In this document: positions 17,653 through 25,371 of the stretch, piece after piece
Position numbering within the stretch: position 1 is the stretch's first letter
Layout: each line of letters begins with the position of its first letter
Origin: Methanocalculus taiwanensis
GTDB lineage: Archaea > Halobacteriota > Methanomicrobia > Methanomicrobiales > Methanocorpusculaceae
Direction: 5' to 3'
DNA length: 64,000 bases
Assembly (NCBI RefSeq): GCF_024372745.1
Contig: NZ_VOTZ01000008.1
Span: 24,254 to 88,253, forward strand
Translations under genes and position numbers: made by a program
The notes under the pieces: model-generated
What the model was told of the DNA's origin: nothing
Databases searched by the model: none
The model's input: the letters and a program-made list of their open reading frames with translations, nothing else

Positions 17653-18282
17653 TCAGAGAAGATGTACCTTCGGAAAGGGGGCATCGGCATAGAGCGATTC
17701 GGCACTGGCACGGGCGGCATCCGCCCTCGCAATGGCATTTCCGGCATCTGCTGATAGCCTGTTGGCACTCTCGAGGTAGGAGAGGGCTTCTGCGGTCTTT
17801 CCATTTCCGCTCTCGACGAGATCAACATACTGGGCGAGAGAGCCAAGGCGGCCTTTGAAAGTATTCTGTACATTCCACATCTCTTCGTCATAGACGCGGA
17901 GATCCCGTGCTATTCCGGATGCCCATTCACCCCTGCTTCCCTCGAGGTTTTTTGAGTAGTCGGAGAACCTGCCGACCGAAAGGGTGAGTCCCCAGTGCTT
18001 ATCCGACAGTTCAGTAAGAAACGCCTCTTCACGCGCAATCTGTGTCCTGAGCGTCCGTGGGTTTGGAGTATCCCCCGCAAGCTCGACATTCCAGAGATCG
18101 ATTCCTATGGTGTAGACGAGGAGGTAGTTGTCAAGGGATGCACGATGAGCAGAGAGTGCCTGTGTGCAGTCGTTAAAGAGGGGGTCGATATCATCTCCTC
18201 CCATGCACCCTGCGGTACTTGTAGACATAAGTACGATAATGAACAGGCCGGCTGCCAGCCAGGCAGAAGAATGTCCCCGCAT
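17653..18282 (-). CDS. Predicted lipoprotein, unknown function
   Basis: About 209 residues from the ATG at 18282, preceded by AGGAT. A signal peptide ends in a lipobox-like STAGC (AWLAAGLFIIVLMSTSTAGCMGG), so it is probably exported and lipid-anchored. The mature part is helical, with heptad-like runs and a final region rich in alanine (DAGNAIARADAARASAESLYADA) that could form a coiled coil. Two M24 genes follow on the same strand after 18 bases, so co-transcription is possible. I do not recognise the family. Confidence 0.65.
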   Translation of the reverse strand: MRGHSSAWLAAGLFIIVLMSTSTAGCMGGDDIDPLFNDCTQALSAHRASLDNYLLVYTIGIDLWNVELAGDTPNPRTLRTQIAREEAFLTELSDKHWGLTLSVGRFSDYSKNLEGSRGEWASGIARDLRVYDEEMWNVQNTFKGRLGSLAQYVDLVESGNGKTAEALSYLESANRLSADAGNAIARADAARASAESLYADAPFPKVHLL

Positions 18283-18497
18283 ATCCTGACAGAACAATAG
18301 TAATTATCACTATAAATCAATATCTTCTCAATTAAACCGGTTTCCCGGCATCACACCGGAGAAGGCTTTTCTCAGGAAGGGATATGCAGCTCCCTGAAAT
18401 GATTGTGAGGCAGGCAGCAGATCGATTGTCAATGCCCGGGGGTGTGCATGACATAGCGTGGCAGGGCATATATTATGTGAAATACATATACCATCAT

Positions 18498-18767
18498 ATG
18501 GAAGAATCGGCAAAGCAGGTCTTTAAGATAAAATATATTACTGTTGTCATACTCCTCAACATCTTCTTATTTGCCGCTGCAGCCGCGGTTGCTATCTTCT
18601 TCATTGTTCCGGCGGAGGCAGGATACAAAAATCCTGTGCTTGTCATCCTTGCCCTTATCACAATCCTATCCGGGCTGCTCACGCGGAAACACTATATCGC
18701 AACAAAGGAATGGCTTGAGATTCATGCAAAACCAGAAGAGCCATCTGAACAGAATGAGAGTGCCTGA
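18498..18767 (+). CDS. Small two-helix membrane protein, unknown
   Basis: Eighty-nine residues from the ATG at 18498. Two hydrophobic helices (YITVVILLNIFLFAAAAAVAIFFIV and NPVLVILALITILSGLL) are joined by a short loop, with an acidic C-terminal tail (HAKPEEPSEQNESA). An in-frame ATG at 18384 exists but adds a non-hydrophobic stretch with no family character and is probably upstream noncoding DNA. No domain is recognised. Confidence 0.55.
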   Translation: MEESAKQVFKIKYITVVILLNIFLFAAAAAVAIFFIVPAEAGYKNPVLVILALITILSGLLTRKHYIATKEWLEIHAKPEEPSEQNESA

Positions 18768-18894
18768 TCCTAACGAATCTTCTGAACACAGAAATGAACC
18801 GGAATGGAAGAGGTGAAACAGATAGACGATGTGTGCGGTATCTGAATGAGTTTGGGATTATAAGAGAGATGGAAAGAGAGAAGGAGGGATGCAT

Positions 18895-19194
18895 ATGCTT
18901 GAAAAGCTCCGTGACGAAATTGAACTGATTGAGAGGCACCTTTCAATTGCCCGTGCTGTTGTCGAGCATGAGCCGATTGGGATCATCAAGCTCGCCGAGG
19001 TGCTGAACCAGCCGCAGCACCGGGTGCGGTATTCCCTCCGCATCCTCGAGCAGATGGGCTATATCCGCGCGTCTTCCACGGGTGCATATGCAACTCCGGA
19101 GATGCGGGAGATGCTGAAGGGAATCCCTGATGAGCTTGATGCATTCATCCGTGCTCTCAAGGAGATGAAGCGGGGATTACTTAACAATCTTTAA
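18895..19194 (+). CDS. Small winged-helix DNA-binding protein
   Basis: Ninety-nine residues. The start at 18895 is favoured over the ATG at 18889 because AGGAGG (18882-18887) is seven bases from the second ATG and only one from the first. The segment GIIKLAEVLNQPQHRVRYSLRILEQMGYIRASSTGAYAT is a helix-turn-helix plus wing, so this is a likely transcription regulator. The first 20 residues are a charged helix and the C-terminus (LDAFIRALKEMKRGL) another, as in small dimeric archaeal regulators. Its targets are unknown. It lies 36 bases upstream of tRNA-Asn. Confidence 0.7.
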   Translation: MLEKLRDEIELIERHLSIARAVVEHEPIGIIKLAEVLNQPQHRVRYSLRILEQMGYIRASSTGAYATPEMREMLKGIPDELDAFIRALKEMKRGLLNNL

Positions 19195-19230
19195 GTTCTG
19201 GCACAGGCAATGTAATTAGGCAACTTGAGT

Positions 19231-19303
19231 GCCGCCATAACTCAGTTGGTAGAGTGGCTGGCTGTTAACCAGCATGTCACAGGTTCGAGTCCTGTTGGCG
19301 GCG
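19231..19303 (+). tRNA. tRNA-Asn (GTT)
   Basis: Seventy-three bases fold as a standard cloverleaf. The acceptor is GCCGCCA/TGGCGGC, with discriminator G at 19303 and no encoded CCA. The D arm is CTCAGTTGGTAGAG, the anticodon stem GCTGG/CCAGC has loop CTGTTAA with anticodon GTT at 19264-19266, and the T arm contains GGTTCGAGTCC. No intron is present. It marks the left border of the accessory region. Confidence 0.97.
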
Positions 19304-19428
19304 TTGATTCGTCTTGAGGAATCCCTCATACTTCTTTTCAAAAGGTTCATTATCCATCCCATCGATAATCCAAATCAGGTACAGGTCAAGACCACCACCT
19401 AAAACTACACTTAGTCACGAGAATTGAA

Positions 19429-20169
19429 ATGGTTTCATATCGCAACCCCCCTGTTATCGAAGCGGTCTGTGAGTTTCGATTCCCACAAGATACGCAATGG
19501 CCAAAGGACATTGCGGATCAACTTTATGAGAAAGTGAAAGATGCATTCCCTCACAAAGTAATACATAAGGTCCAGGAACTTGAGATAACAGCAAAAGAAG
19601 ATAAGATTGGGCATAAAATTATACCAATAGAGCGTGTTACACTCCAATCTGAAAAACCCAGAATCCAGCTTCATATAGGAAACCGTATTCTCTCTATCCA
19701 CTGTTTGCAGCCATATCCATCATGGGCAGTATTTCTCCCCAGTATTCAAATGGCATTCAATACAATCCAGAAGATCACAACCATTACGGGAATAGACCGG
19801 ATTGGCCTGTTATACCTTGATAAAATCGAAATTCCTCAAGATGGAGGTTCACTTAGTGAATACTTTAATTTTCATCCATTTCTGGGAGAGAAACTCCCAA
19901 AAGATTTTGTCAATTTTATCGTTGGATGCGAATTTCCCTATGCCAATATGCGCGATATCTGCCGACTCCAACTTACACGTGGAATTCAGGAGAGACATGG
20001 GCACTCAACATTTATTCTCTCAACAGATTACTATCTGGCAAAACGGCAGATGATTTCTCATGAGGAAGTGGATGAATGGCTCGAAAATGCACACCGAGAG
20101 GTGCGAGAGATATTCGAAGGGAGTATTACCGATAAAATGAGAACATGCTTTGAGCTGGAGGGCAATTAG
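19429..20169 (+). CDS. TIGR04255 family protein
   Basis: A 246-residue protein opening with MVSYRNPPVIEAVCEFRF, the hallmark of the TIGR04255 family, whose function is unknown and which occurs sporadically in mobile and defence-rich DNA. The later part has PYPSWAVFLPSI and a C-terminal helical region. No catalytic motif is apparent. It is the first of three tightly packed genes; its TAG is followed directly by the next ATG. It begins 126 bases after tRNA-Asn, and its DNA is clearly AT-richer than the genes to the left, which suggests acquisition. Confidence 0.75.
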   Translation: MVSYRNPPVIEAVCEFRFPQDTQWPKDIADQLYEKVKDAFPHKVIHKVQELEITAKEDKIGHKIIPIERVTLQSEKPRIQLHIGNRILSIHCLQPYPSWAVFLPSIQMAFNTIQKITTITGIDRIGLLYLDKIEIPQDGGSLSEYFNFHPFLGEKLPKDFVNFIVGCEFPYANMRDICRLQLTRGIQERHGHSTFILSTDYYLAKRQMISHEEVDEWLENAHREVREIFEGSITDKMRTCFELEGN

Positions 20170-20736
20170 ATGGAGAGTGGTTGGTTAATCAATCAATATC
20201 ATGCACCGCGAACAATATGGCATAGCACAAGTGATTCTTACCTGAATAAAGATGGATACTCATGGAGAATTCACCTTCAACAGCTTTTAGAAAAATACAT
20301 TGGCCATACCTGTATGAGCTTCTGTGAAATATTCAATCAAGACCAGTTTTTATCATCCTATCCCGGGGAAAGTACAACCTTCCCTTTTGATATTGAGCAA
20401 TCGCTCCTATCATTGCAACAGTACCTTGAATTTATCATCCCAAACCCCGGAGAGGTAGCCAGCTATCTCCGTCAAAATATCGGGCTTTATGACGTGGTGC
20501 TCTATGCATGCATGCTGACAGAAGAGACTTTTGGCAACACTGCCCAGGTTACACTTGAACTCTACTCCGATCCCGAAATATATGACGAATATTTGACCCT
20601 TTTTATTCGCCAATCCCACTATGATGCTGACGTAATGGAAAAAATCGACAGCATATGCAACATGTATGAAAAGGCCTTAATCGATCAGACGGGCTGGTTT
20701 ATCGTCACAACAGATTTCCGACCTCCAACGGTGTAA
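20170..20736 (+). CDS. Unknown protein, middle gene of the HEPN cassette
   Basis: A 188-residue soluble protein I do not recognise. It is rich in aromatic residues (WLINQYHAPRTIWHSTSDSYLNKDGYSWRIHL) and ends NMYEKALIDQTGWFIVTTDFRPPTV. There is no signal peptide, membrane helix or known catalytic motif. The start codon abuts the stop of the TIGR04255 gene and its own stop is three bases before the HEPN gene, so the three are almost certainly co-translated and may form one complex. Confidence 0.65.
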   Translation: MESGWLINQYHAPRTIWHSTSDSYLNKDGYSWRIHLQQLLEKYIGHTCMSFCEIFNQDQFLSSYPGESTTFPFDIEQSLLSLQQYLEFIIPNPGEVASYLRQNIGLYDVVLYACMLTEETFGNTAQVTLELYSDPEIYDEYLTLFIRQSHYDADVMEKIDSICNMYEKALIDQTGWFIVTTDFRPPTV

Positions 20737-20739
20737 TCA

Positions 20740-21108
20740 ATGCAGTTTCAGTGGTCTCATTATATCGAAGTGGCTAAATATTTGTTTGAAAGTGCAATTG
20801 ACCAGAAAATACCCCAGGAAGCTGGCTACCGAAGTTCAATCAGCAGGGCATATTATGCTGCCTTCTGCCATGCAAAATACTACGCCAAAGATAATTTTTC
20901 ATTTTCACCGGCTGACAATGATGATGATCATCGTGAACTCCGTGAATTCCTTAAACAAAACGGTAGGAATGAGATCGCCCGACATCTCACATCCCTCAGA
21001 CTATGGAGAAACCAAAGTGACTATGATGATCCAGCATATGATGTAAACCCACAGAAGGTTAAGTCTGCTTTAGATCTCGCTGAAAAGGTTGTAATTTTGC
21101 TCAAGTGA
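20740..21108 (+). CDS. HEPN-domain protein (UPF0332-like)
   Basis: A 122-residue all-helical protein. AGYRSSISRAYYAAFCHAKYYA (about residues 27-48) is the first conserved HEPN helix, and SLRLWRNQSDYDDPAYDV near residue 90 is the second. That motif is the RNxSDYD variant seen in COG1895/UPF0332 proteins rather than the RX4-6H catalytic motif of HEPN ribonucleases, so ribonuclease activity should not be assumed. Such proteins usually pair with a nucleotidyltransferase; here no such partner exists and the two upstream genes take its place. Confidence 0.8.
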   Translation: MQFQWSHYIEVAKYLFESAIDQKIPQEAGYRSSISRAYYAAFCHAKYYAKDNFSFSPADNDDDHRELREFLKQNGRNEIARHLTSLRLWRNQSDYDDPAYDVNPQKVKSALDLAEKVVILLK

Positions 21109-21798
21109 GAGGGCAATACGAAACTAATCTCACGTTACAATCCTGCACTCATGGCACTTGAAGATATGATGAAAGGCATTGCCAGGGTAGAGATGCCCGG
21201 CACCAGCTGATACTTCATCGTGGGAGCCTACCAATTATGTCAGTGTCGGAGCTTTTTTACATCCCATCAAAGATTACTGGTTCAAGACCCTCCAGAGGAT
21301 CCACCGTGATCTCGTAATCCTCTACTGACTTGGGTGTATCGGTCTTTGGTTGTACATGCAATGTCCGGTGAACCTTCGCTGAAGAATACTGTCCGCTCCT
21401 GGAGTTATGTTTCCACCAGAACACCTTGCATACCTCCATACTGCCCTCCGGACGGGCTGATGAGCTGAATTTTGGACGTAAAGCTGAAGATTCGATCCCT
21501 ATAACGAGCAGCCACCCCAGTTAATTGAATTCATCCAGATGAGCATACATAAGTAGTGTATCAGCGGCAAAAGGTATTTGGCCATTGAGAAGGAATTATC
21601 AAATAAAGGGATAGGGTTCAGACAAATTACATAAAAATAGAAGGATACCAATCATCCATTGAATGTTTTTGGTGATTAAAAGGGTGCAGAAAGATGGGTA
21701 TCAGAGATCCTTGATGTAGTAGTCATAAATAAGGAAGTAGGTACTATTTCAGGAATGTTCGAAGATATCGGAAATCTACCTGTTTAAACAGCTAAGAG
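21109..21798. other. 690-base gap with no convincing gene
   Basis: A stretch between the HEPN cassette and cas5c. The minus strand carries an open frame of about 85 codons ending at 21257 (…KTDTPKSVEDYEITVDPLEGLEPVIFDGM) with no convincing ribosome site; it may be the 3' remnant of a lost gene. The plus strand near 21119-21210 reads LISRYNPALMALEDMMKGIARVEMPGTS and stops, also remnant-like. The last 200 bases are AT-rich and probably hold the cas promoter. No inverted repeats typical of an insertion sequence were seen. Confidence 0.4.
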
Positions 21799-22467
21799 GT
21801 GAAAACGATAACATATATCGTTCAGATGGAAATTGCTGGCGACACTGCTATGTGGACAAGACCGGATACGGGTGACAACCCCGTCAGCTATCCGGCACCT
21901 ACATACTCGGCTGTTAAAGCTATTTTTGAGTCTGTGATGTGGGGACCTGCGATTGAAATTATTCCACTTAAGGTGGAAATATGTGCGCCGATACAGTTTC
22001 ATAATTATTACACAAATTATGGCGGCCCGCTACGAAAAAATGAAAACATAAAAAAAGGTAACTGCTATCAGCTTTCCGCCACCGTCCTTATTGATGTCTG
22101 CTATCGCTTGTACGCCGAAGTTGTGCCGTATAAAATAAAAGACAAGCTACCTCAAGCGGCAAAGAACTGGGATAAGGCGACCACTTCGCCGGGGCACGCA
22201 TATCAGGAAATGTTCACCAGAAGGCTGAAACGTGGACAGTGCTTTTCTGTACCATACTTAGGATGGCGGGAGTTCACGCCATCCTATTTCGGCGAGTTTC
22301 GCGATGACACACAAATCATGTCCGATATGGAGGCAACAGTTATTCCTTCCATGCTACGGCAGGTGTTTTCAGAGGGCTATCAATCCGAAGTTGCATATCA
22401 GTATGATACGGATGTTGAGATTACAGGAGGTGTACTGATGTACTTGAAAGGAGATAGGTCATGCTGA
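21799..22467 (+). CDS. cas5c: Type I-C CRISPR protein Cas5c (Cas5d), pre-crRNA nuclease
   Basis: A 222-residue RAMP-fold protein that cuts the repeat hairpin in type I-C systems, which lack Cas6, and then stays in Cascade. It starts with GTG at 21799 after AGAG. Family features are an N-terminal strand followed by SYPAPTYSAVKAIFESVMWGPAIEIIPLKVEI, the GQCFSVPYLGWREFTPSYF region, corresponding to the conserved PYLGCREF of Cas5d, and the glycine-rich end GGVLMYLKG. It overlaps cas8c by seven bases and leads the interference operon. Confidence 0.93.
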   Translation: MKTITYIVQMEIAGDTAMWTRPDTGDNPVSYPAPTYSAVKAIFESVMWGPAIEIIPLKVEICAPIQFHNYYTNYGGPLRKNENIKKGNCYQLSATVLIDVCYRLYAEVVPYKIKDKLPQAAKNWDKATTSPGHAYQEMFTRRLKRGQCFSVPYLGWREFTPSYFGEFRDDTQIMSDMEATVIPSMLRQVFSEGYQSEVAYQYDTDVEITGGVLMYLKGDRSC

Positions 22468-24500
22468 ACGAGCTACACCATCTGTCTGTAACCCTTGCAA
22501 ACAACAATATCAAGCCACAGGGGTGGCACCCCCATTACAATCTATTGCCAAATGGAACCTGCTATCGCATATGGCTTAGCGATGATGGCCTTGTATCAGA
22601 CGTTGAACTGATGAGTAAGGATCTGGTTAGGGTCTGCAGAAAATTTGGCAATAATCAGGGGACATTTCCCGCTTTCAATATTGCACCGTTTTATCGTGTT
22701 ACCTCGAAGGAGGATAAAGACTATTATAAATCGATTTATGAGGGTAAAATAGAGCTGGATGTAGGCTATTTGAAATCAATATGCACTGCCGATAATTGGA
22801 TTCCAAAATTTCGTAAAAAGATATTGCGCTGCCTGCGCACTCAAATACCAAATGCACCTGAAAAAAGTGCAATCACCGCGCTGATGAAGATCACCGCATC
22901 GCTTGACATTGATACGCTGCGTAGCACCCTTGAGAAGCATGTTTGGAAGAAATTATCAAGCGATATTAAAGCATATCTGCCGCTGCTTATTCATAATGGA
23001 AATGAAAAGAAGCAGCCAGAAGACGATTTCGGGTCGATTTCAATTATATTTGATTTGACAAATTGGGAGAGATTCGAATATCCAATAGCCAATGAGAACA
23101 CCACTAAGCAAGTGAATGATTGGCTTTTTGCCAATGAAAGTGATCTTCAGCCTGAAAGAAGCGATCAACTAGACGCTTTTGGAGCCCCATATGCAGATCT
23201 TGGCGAACCCATGCCATCTGTTCGACTCACACCGGGATTTGAGGTGGCGTTACGTTCCATGTTCCATGAACAAGTGTGCCAGTTTCGCTATGGGAAGGCT
23301 GATGACAAATCTTTTCCGATTAACAAGGCGAATCGTGACACCCTAAAAACCTCGCTAGAATGGATTGTGAAACCTGACAATGAAAATATTACATGGCGCA
23401 GAATTGACAAGGATGCAATGCTGTTTATCTATCCTAACAAGGTTCCAGAAGTCCTCCCAAAATTTGCGGCTCTTTTCGGCAATACAGAAAATAAGAGTGA
23501 TATCACAACCAGATTTGAAAAGGTTGCAGAAGAGTTTAGTAAAACACTCAAAGGGCTTGAAACAAAGCAGAAGCCGGAAAATATCCATGTGTTTGCATTA
23601 CAGCAAATACCACCAGCCCTATCTAAACGAGCAAAGGTGATTTTTTCACGCAATCTGACCCCAGGCGGGCTGATAAACGCAGCTACCGAGTGGCAACAAG
23701 GGTGCCACAATCTTCCCCCTATTACAAAAATTGACCCCATAACGCCTTTTCCTTTAAGTATCGCAAAAATCGCAAACAAAGTTTGGAAACAAAATGGCGA
23801 ACGAGCAGATGGCAAGAGAGGAGTTATGTTAATTCGTTACTATCAAGGCATGGAGCTACTCTTGGACAAATCAATGGCGTCACAAATAGTGCGATTTGCT
23901 GGAGGCGTAACCGCGAACTCATTAGGTTTGATGTTGTTTATCGGTAATAACCTGCCAAGAGGCAAGCATCTTGTCAGTGATAAGCAAAAAGAAAAAATGG
24001 TTAATGAGCGAAAACCGGAAATTGGCAATTTATTTCCCTTACTCGGACTGCTCCTTTACAAGAGCGGCATAAACAAGGAGGCTTACATGCAAGACACGGC
24101 ATATTTAATCGGGCAGCTACTGAAAATATCCGACGAGCTGCACGCGCTGTATTGTGAGATCAAGCGCGAAGGCGAAGTGCCGCCGCAACTGGCAGGAAAC
24201 TCTGTGTTCATAACAGCGTCAGAAACACCGGCACAAGCCTTGGCTCTGCTGAGTACACGAATGAATCCGTACATAGCGTGGGCTGATCAGTACAGACGTC
24301 AGGGTAAGGATAAAAGCGGCTTGGCGGCGTGGTACAAGCGCCAGTATGGCTTACTCATGCCACAGCTGCACCAAAAAATGACAGAGGATATCCGTTTTGG
24401 GGACTTGGAAAAAGCTCAGTTGTTTATCGGCTACCTTGCGGATCTTCCCAAATTGACGAACAAACAATCTACTGAGGAGGTATGCTCAGATGACAAATGA
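22461..24500 (+). CDS. cas8c: Type I-C CRISPR protein Cas8c (Csd1), large Cascade subunit
   Basis: A 679-residue protein, somewhat longer than common Cas8c proteins and divergent at the N-terminus. The end is recognisable: AYLIGQLLKISDELHALYC and NSVFITASETPAQALALLSTRM correspond to the AYLLGRLxAVLE and SASATPAxVF segments of Csd1. Cas8c recognises the PAM and stabilises the R-loop. The 3' part also appears to encode a separate small subunit from an internal start (see cas11c). It overlaps cas5c by seven bases and cas7 by eleven. Confidence 0.9.
   Translation: MLNELHHLSVTLANNNIKPQGWHPHYNLLPNGTCYRIWLSDDGLVSDVELMSKDLVRVCRKFGNNQGTFPAFNIAPFYRVTSKEDKDYYKSIYEGKIELDVGYLKSICTADNWIPKFRKKILRCLRTQIPNAPEKSAITALMKITASLDIDTLRSTLEKHVWKKLSSDIKAYLPLLIHNGNEKKQPEDDFGSISIIFDLTNWERFEYPIANENTTKQVNDWLFANESDLQPERSDQLDAFGAPYADLGEPMPSVRLTPGFEVALRSMFHEQVCQFRYGKADDKSFPINKANRDTLKTSLEWIVKPDNENITWRRIDKDAMLFIYPNKVPEVLPKFAALFGNTENKSDITTRFEKVAEEFSKTLKGLETKQKPENIHVFALQQIPPALSKRAKVIFSRNLTPGGLINAATEWQQGCHNLPPITKIDPITPFPLSIAKIANKVWKQNGERADGKRGVMLIRYYQGMELLLDKSMASQIVRFAGGVTANSLGLMLFIGNNLPRGKHLVSDKQKEKMVNERKPEIGNLFPLLGLLLYKSGINKEAYMQDTAYLIGQLLKISDELHALYCEIKREGEVPPQLAGNSVFITASETPAQALALLSTRMNPYIAWADQYRRQGKDKSGLAAWYKRQYGLLMPQLHQKMTEDIRFGDLEKAQLFIGYLADLPKLTNKQSTEEVCSDDK
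24087..24500 (+). CDS. cas11c: Predicted Cas11c small subunit from an internal start within cas8c
   Basis: An in-frame ATG at 24087 (Cas8c residue 543) is preceded by AAGGAGG at 24075-24081, five bases away. That is a strong ribosome binding site in the middle of a gene. Initiation here would give a 137-residue protein identical to the Cas8c C-terminus (MQDTAYLIGQLLKISDELHALYC...). In characterised type I-C, I-B and I-D systems the small Cascade subunit is made in exactly this way. The helical content and length fit Cas11c. It is an inference from position and ribosome site, not a separate gene. Confidence 0.7.
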   Translation: MQDTAYLIGQLLKISDELHALYCEIKREGEVPPQLAGNSVFITASETPAQALALLSTRMNPYIAWADQYRRQGKDKSGLAAWYKRQYGLLMPQLHQKMTEDIRFGDLEKAQLFIGYLADLPKLTNKQSTEEVCSDDK

Positions 24501-25371
24501 AATCAAACGCGCAACAGGACTTTTGGTAATTGAAGCTGTGAACTCAAACCCTAACGGCGACCCCGATCGTGAGAGCGAACCTCGCCAGCGCCCGAATGGT
24601 CGTGGCGAAATATCTCCAGTATCCTTCAAACGTAAGCTACGCGATTTGCTTGAGGATGAAGAGAGTCCATTATTTCGAAGCCTGCCAGAGAGGTTTAGAG
24701 ATAATCCAGACCACTATCGCATACTTGAATCACGCGGGCGTGAACGTACTGCAATTCAAAAAGAGATGGGGGATATAAAAAAATTTGACCAACAGTCCTT
24801 CTTAAACAGCACATTCGTAAAAAAATATTGGGATGCCCGTATATTCGGAAACACATTCCTTGAAGAAGGCGCGGCAAAAGGCTTCATAAAAACTGGTGTG
24901 GTTCAGTTTGGAGTTGGAGTTTCCATATCACCGATAGCTATTGTACGCCATACAAACACAAATAAAGCAGGTGTACAAGAGGGTAAAAATGCCGGAATGG
25001 CACCGCTTGCGTTCCGGATCGTACAGCATGGCGTGTATTGCATGCCTTTCTTTATCAATCCGAATTATGCAGGAAAGAGCGGCTGTACCGCTGACGATAT
25101 TGAACTGCTAAAACTGCTAATCCCAAAGGCGTACGATTTGAACCGCTCAGCCATACGTCCTGATGTACGAATCCGACATGCCTGGTATATCGAGCATACA
25201 AACGCACTTGGAAGCTGTCCGGACTATCTGTTGCTTGAAGCGTTGACGCCCATTCGCATTGGTAATGTTTCCGATCCCTCAAATGAATGGTCTGACTACG
25301 AGGACAGGACATCGTTGCCTCCGGATCTTACATCTCGTGTCTCCAGTTTAGTCGATTTGATGACATTGTGA
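24490..25371 (+). CDS. cas7: Type I-C CRISPR protein Cas7 (Csd2), Cascade backbone
   Basis: A 293-residue backbone subunit that coats the crRNA spacer. The family opening is clear: ATGLLVIEAVNSNPNGDPDRESEPRQRPNGRGEISPVSFKRKLRD, containing the NPNGDPD and KRKxR signatures of Csd2. Later features are LNSTFVKKYWDARIFGNTF and GVVQFGVGVSISPI, the usual WDVRxFG and TGPVQ equivalents. The end overlaps the GTG of cas3 by four bases. Confidence 0.94.
   Translation: MTNEIKRATGLLVIEAVNSNPNGDPDRESEPRQRPNGRGEISPVSFKRKLRDLLEDEESPLFRSLPERFRDNPDHYRILESRGRERTAIQKEMGDIKKFDQQSFLNSTFVKKYWDARIFGNTFLEEGAAKGFIKTGVVQFGVGVSISPIAIVRHTNTNKAGVQEGKNAGMAPLAFRIVQHGVYCMPFFINPNYAGKSGCTADDIELLKLLIPKAYDLNRSAIRPDVRIRHAWYIEHTNALGSCPDYLLLEALTPIRIGNVSDPSNEWSDYEDRTSLPPDLTSRVSSLVDLMTL

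Noticed and set aside
18384..18497. Longer start for the small membrane protein
   Set aside because: The added 38 residues show no family character or hydrophobic pattern and lack a ribosome site; the ATG at 18498 precedes the first helix correctly.
20740..21108. Calling the HEPN protein a toxin ribonuclease
   Set aside because: The RX4-6H catalytic motif is absent; the motif is RNxSDYD. Toxicity cannot be claimed from sequence.
19231..21800. An integrative element with an att duplication of tRNA-Asn
   Set aside because: I looked for a second copy of the tRNA 3' end downstream and for an integrase gene and found neither, so the tRNA is only a border, not a proven attachment site.
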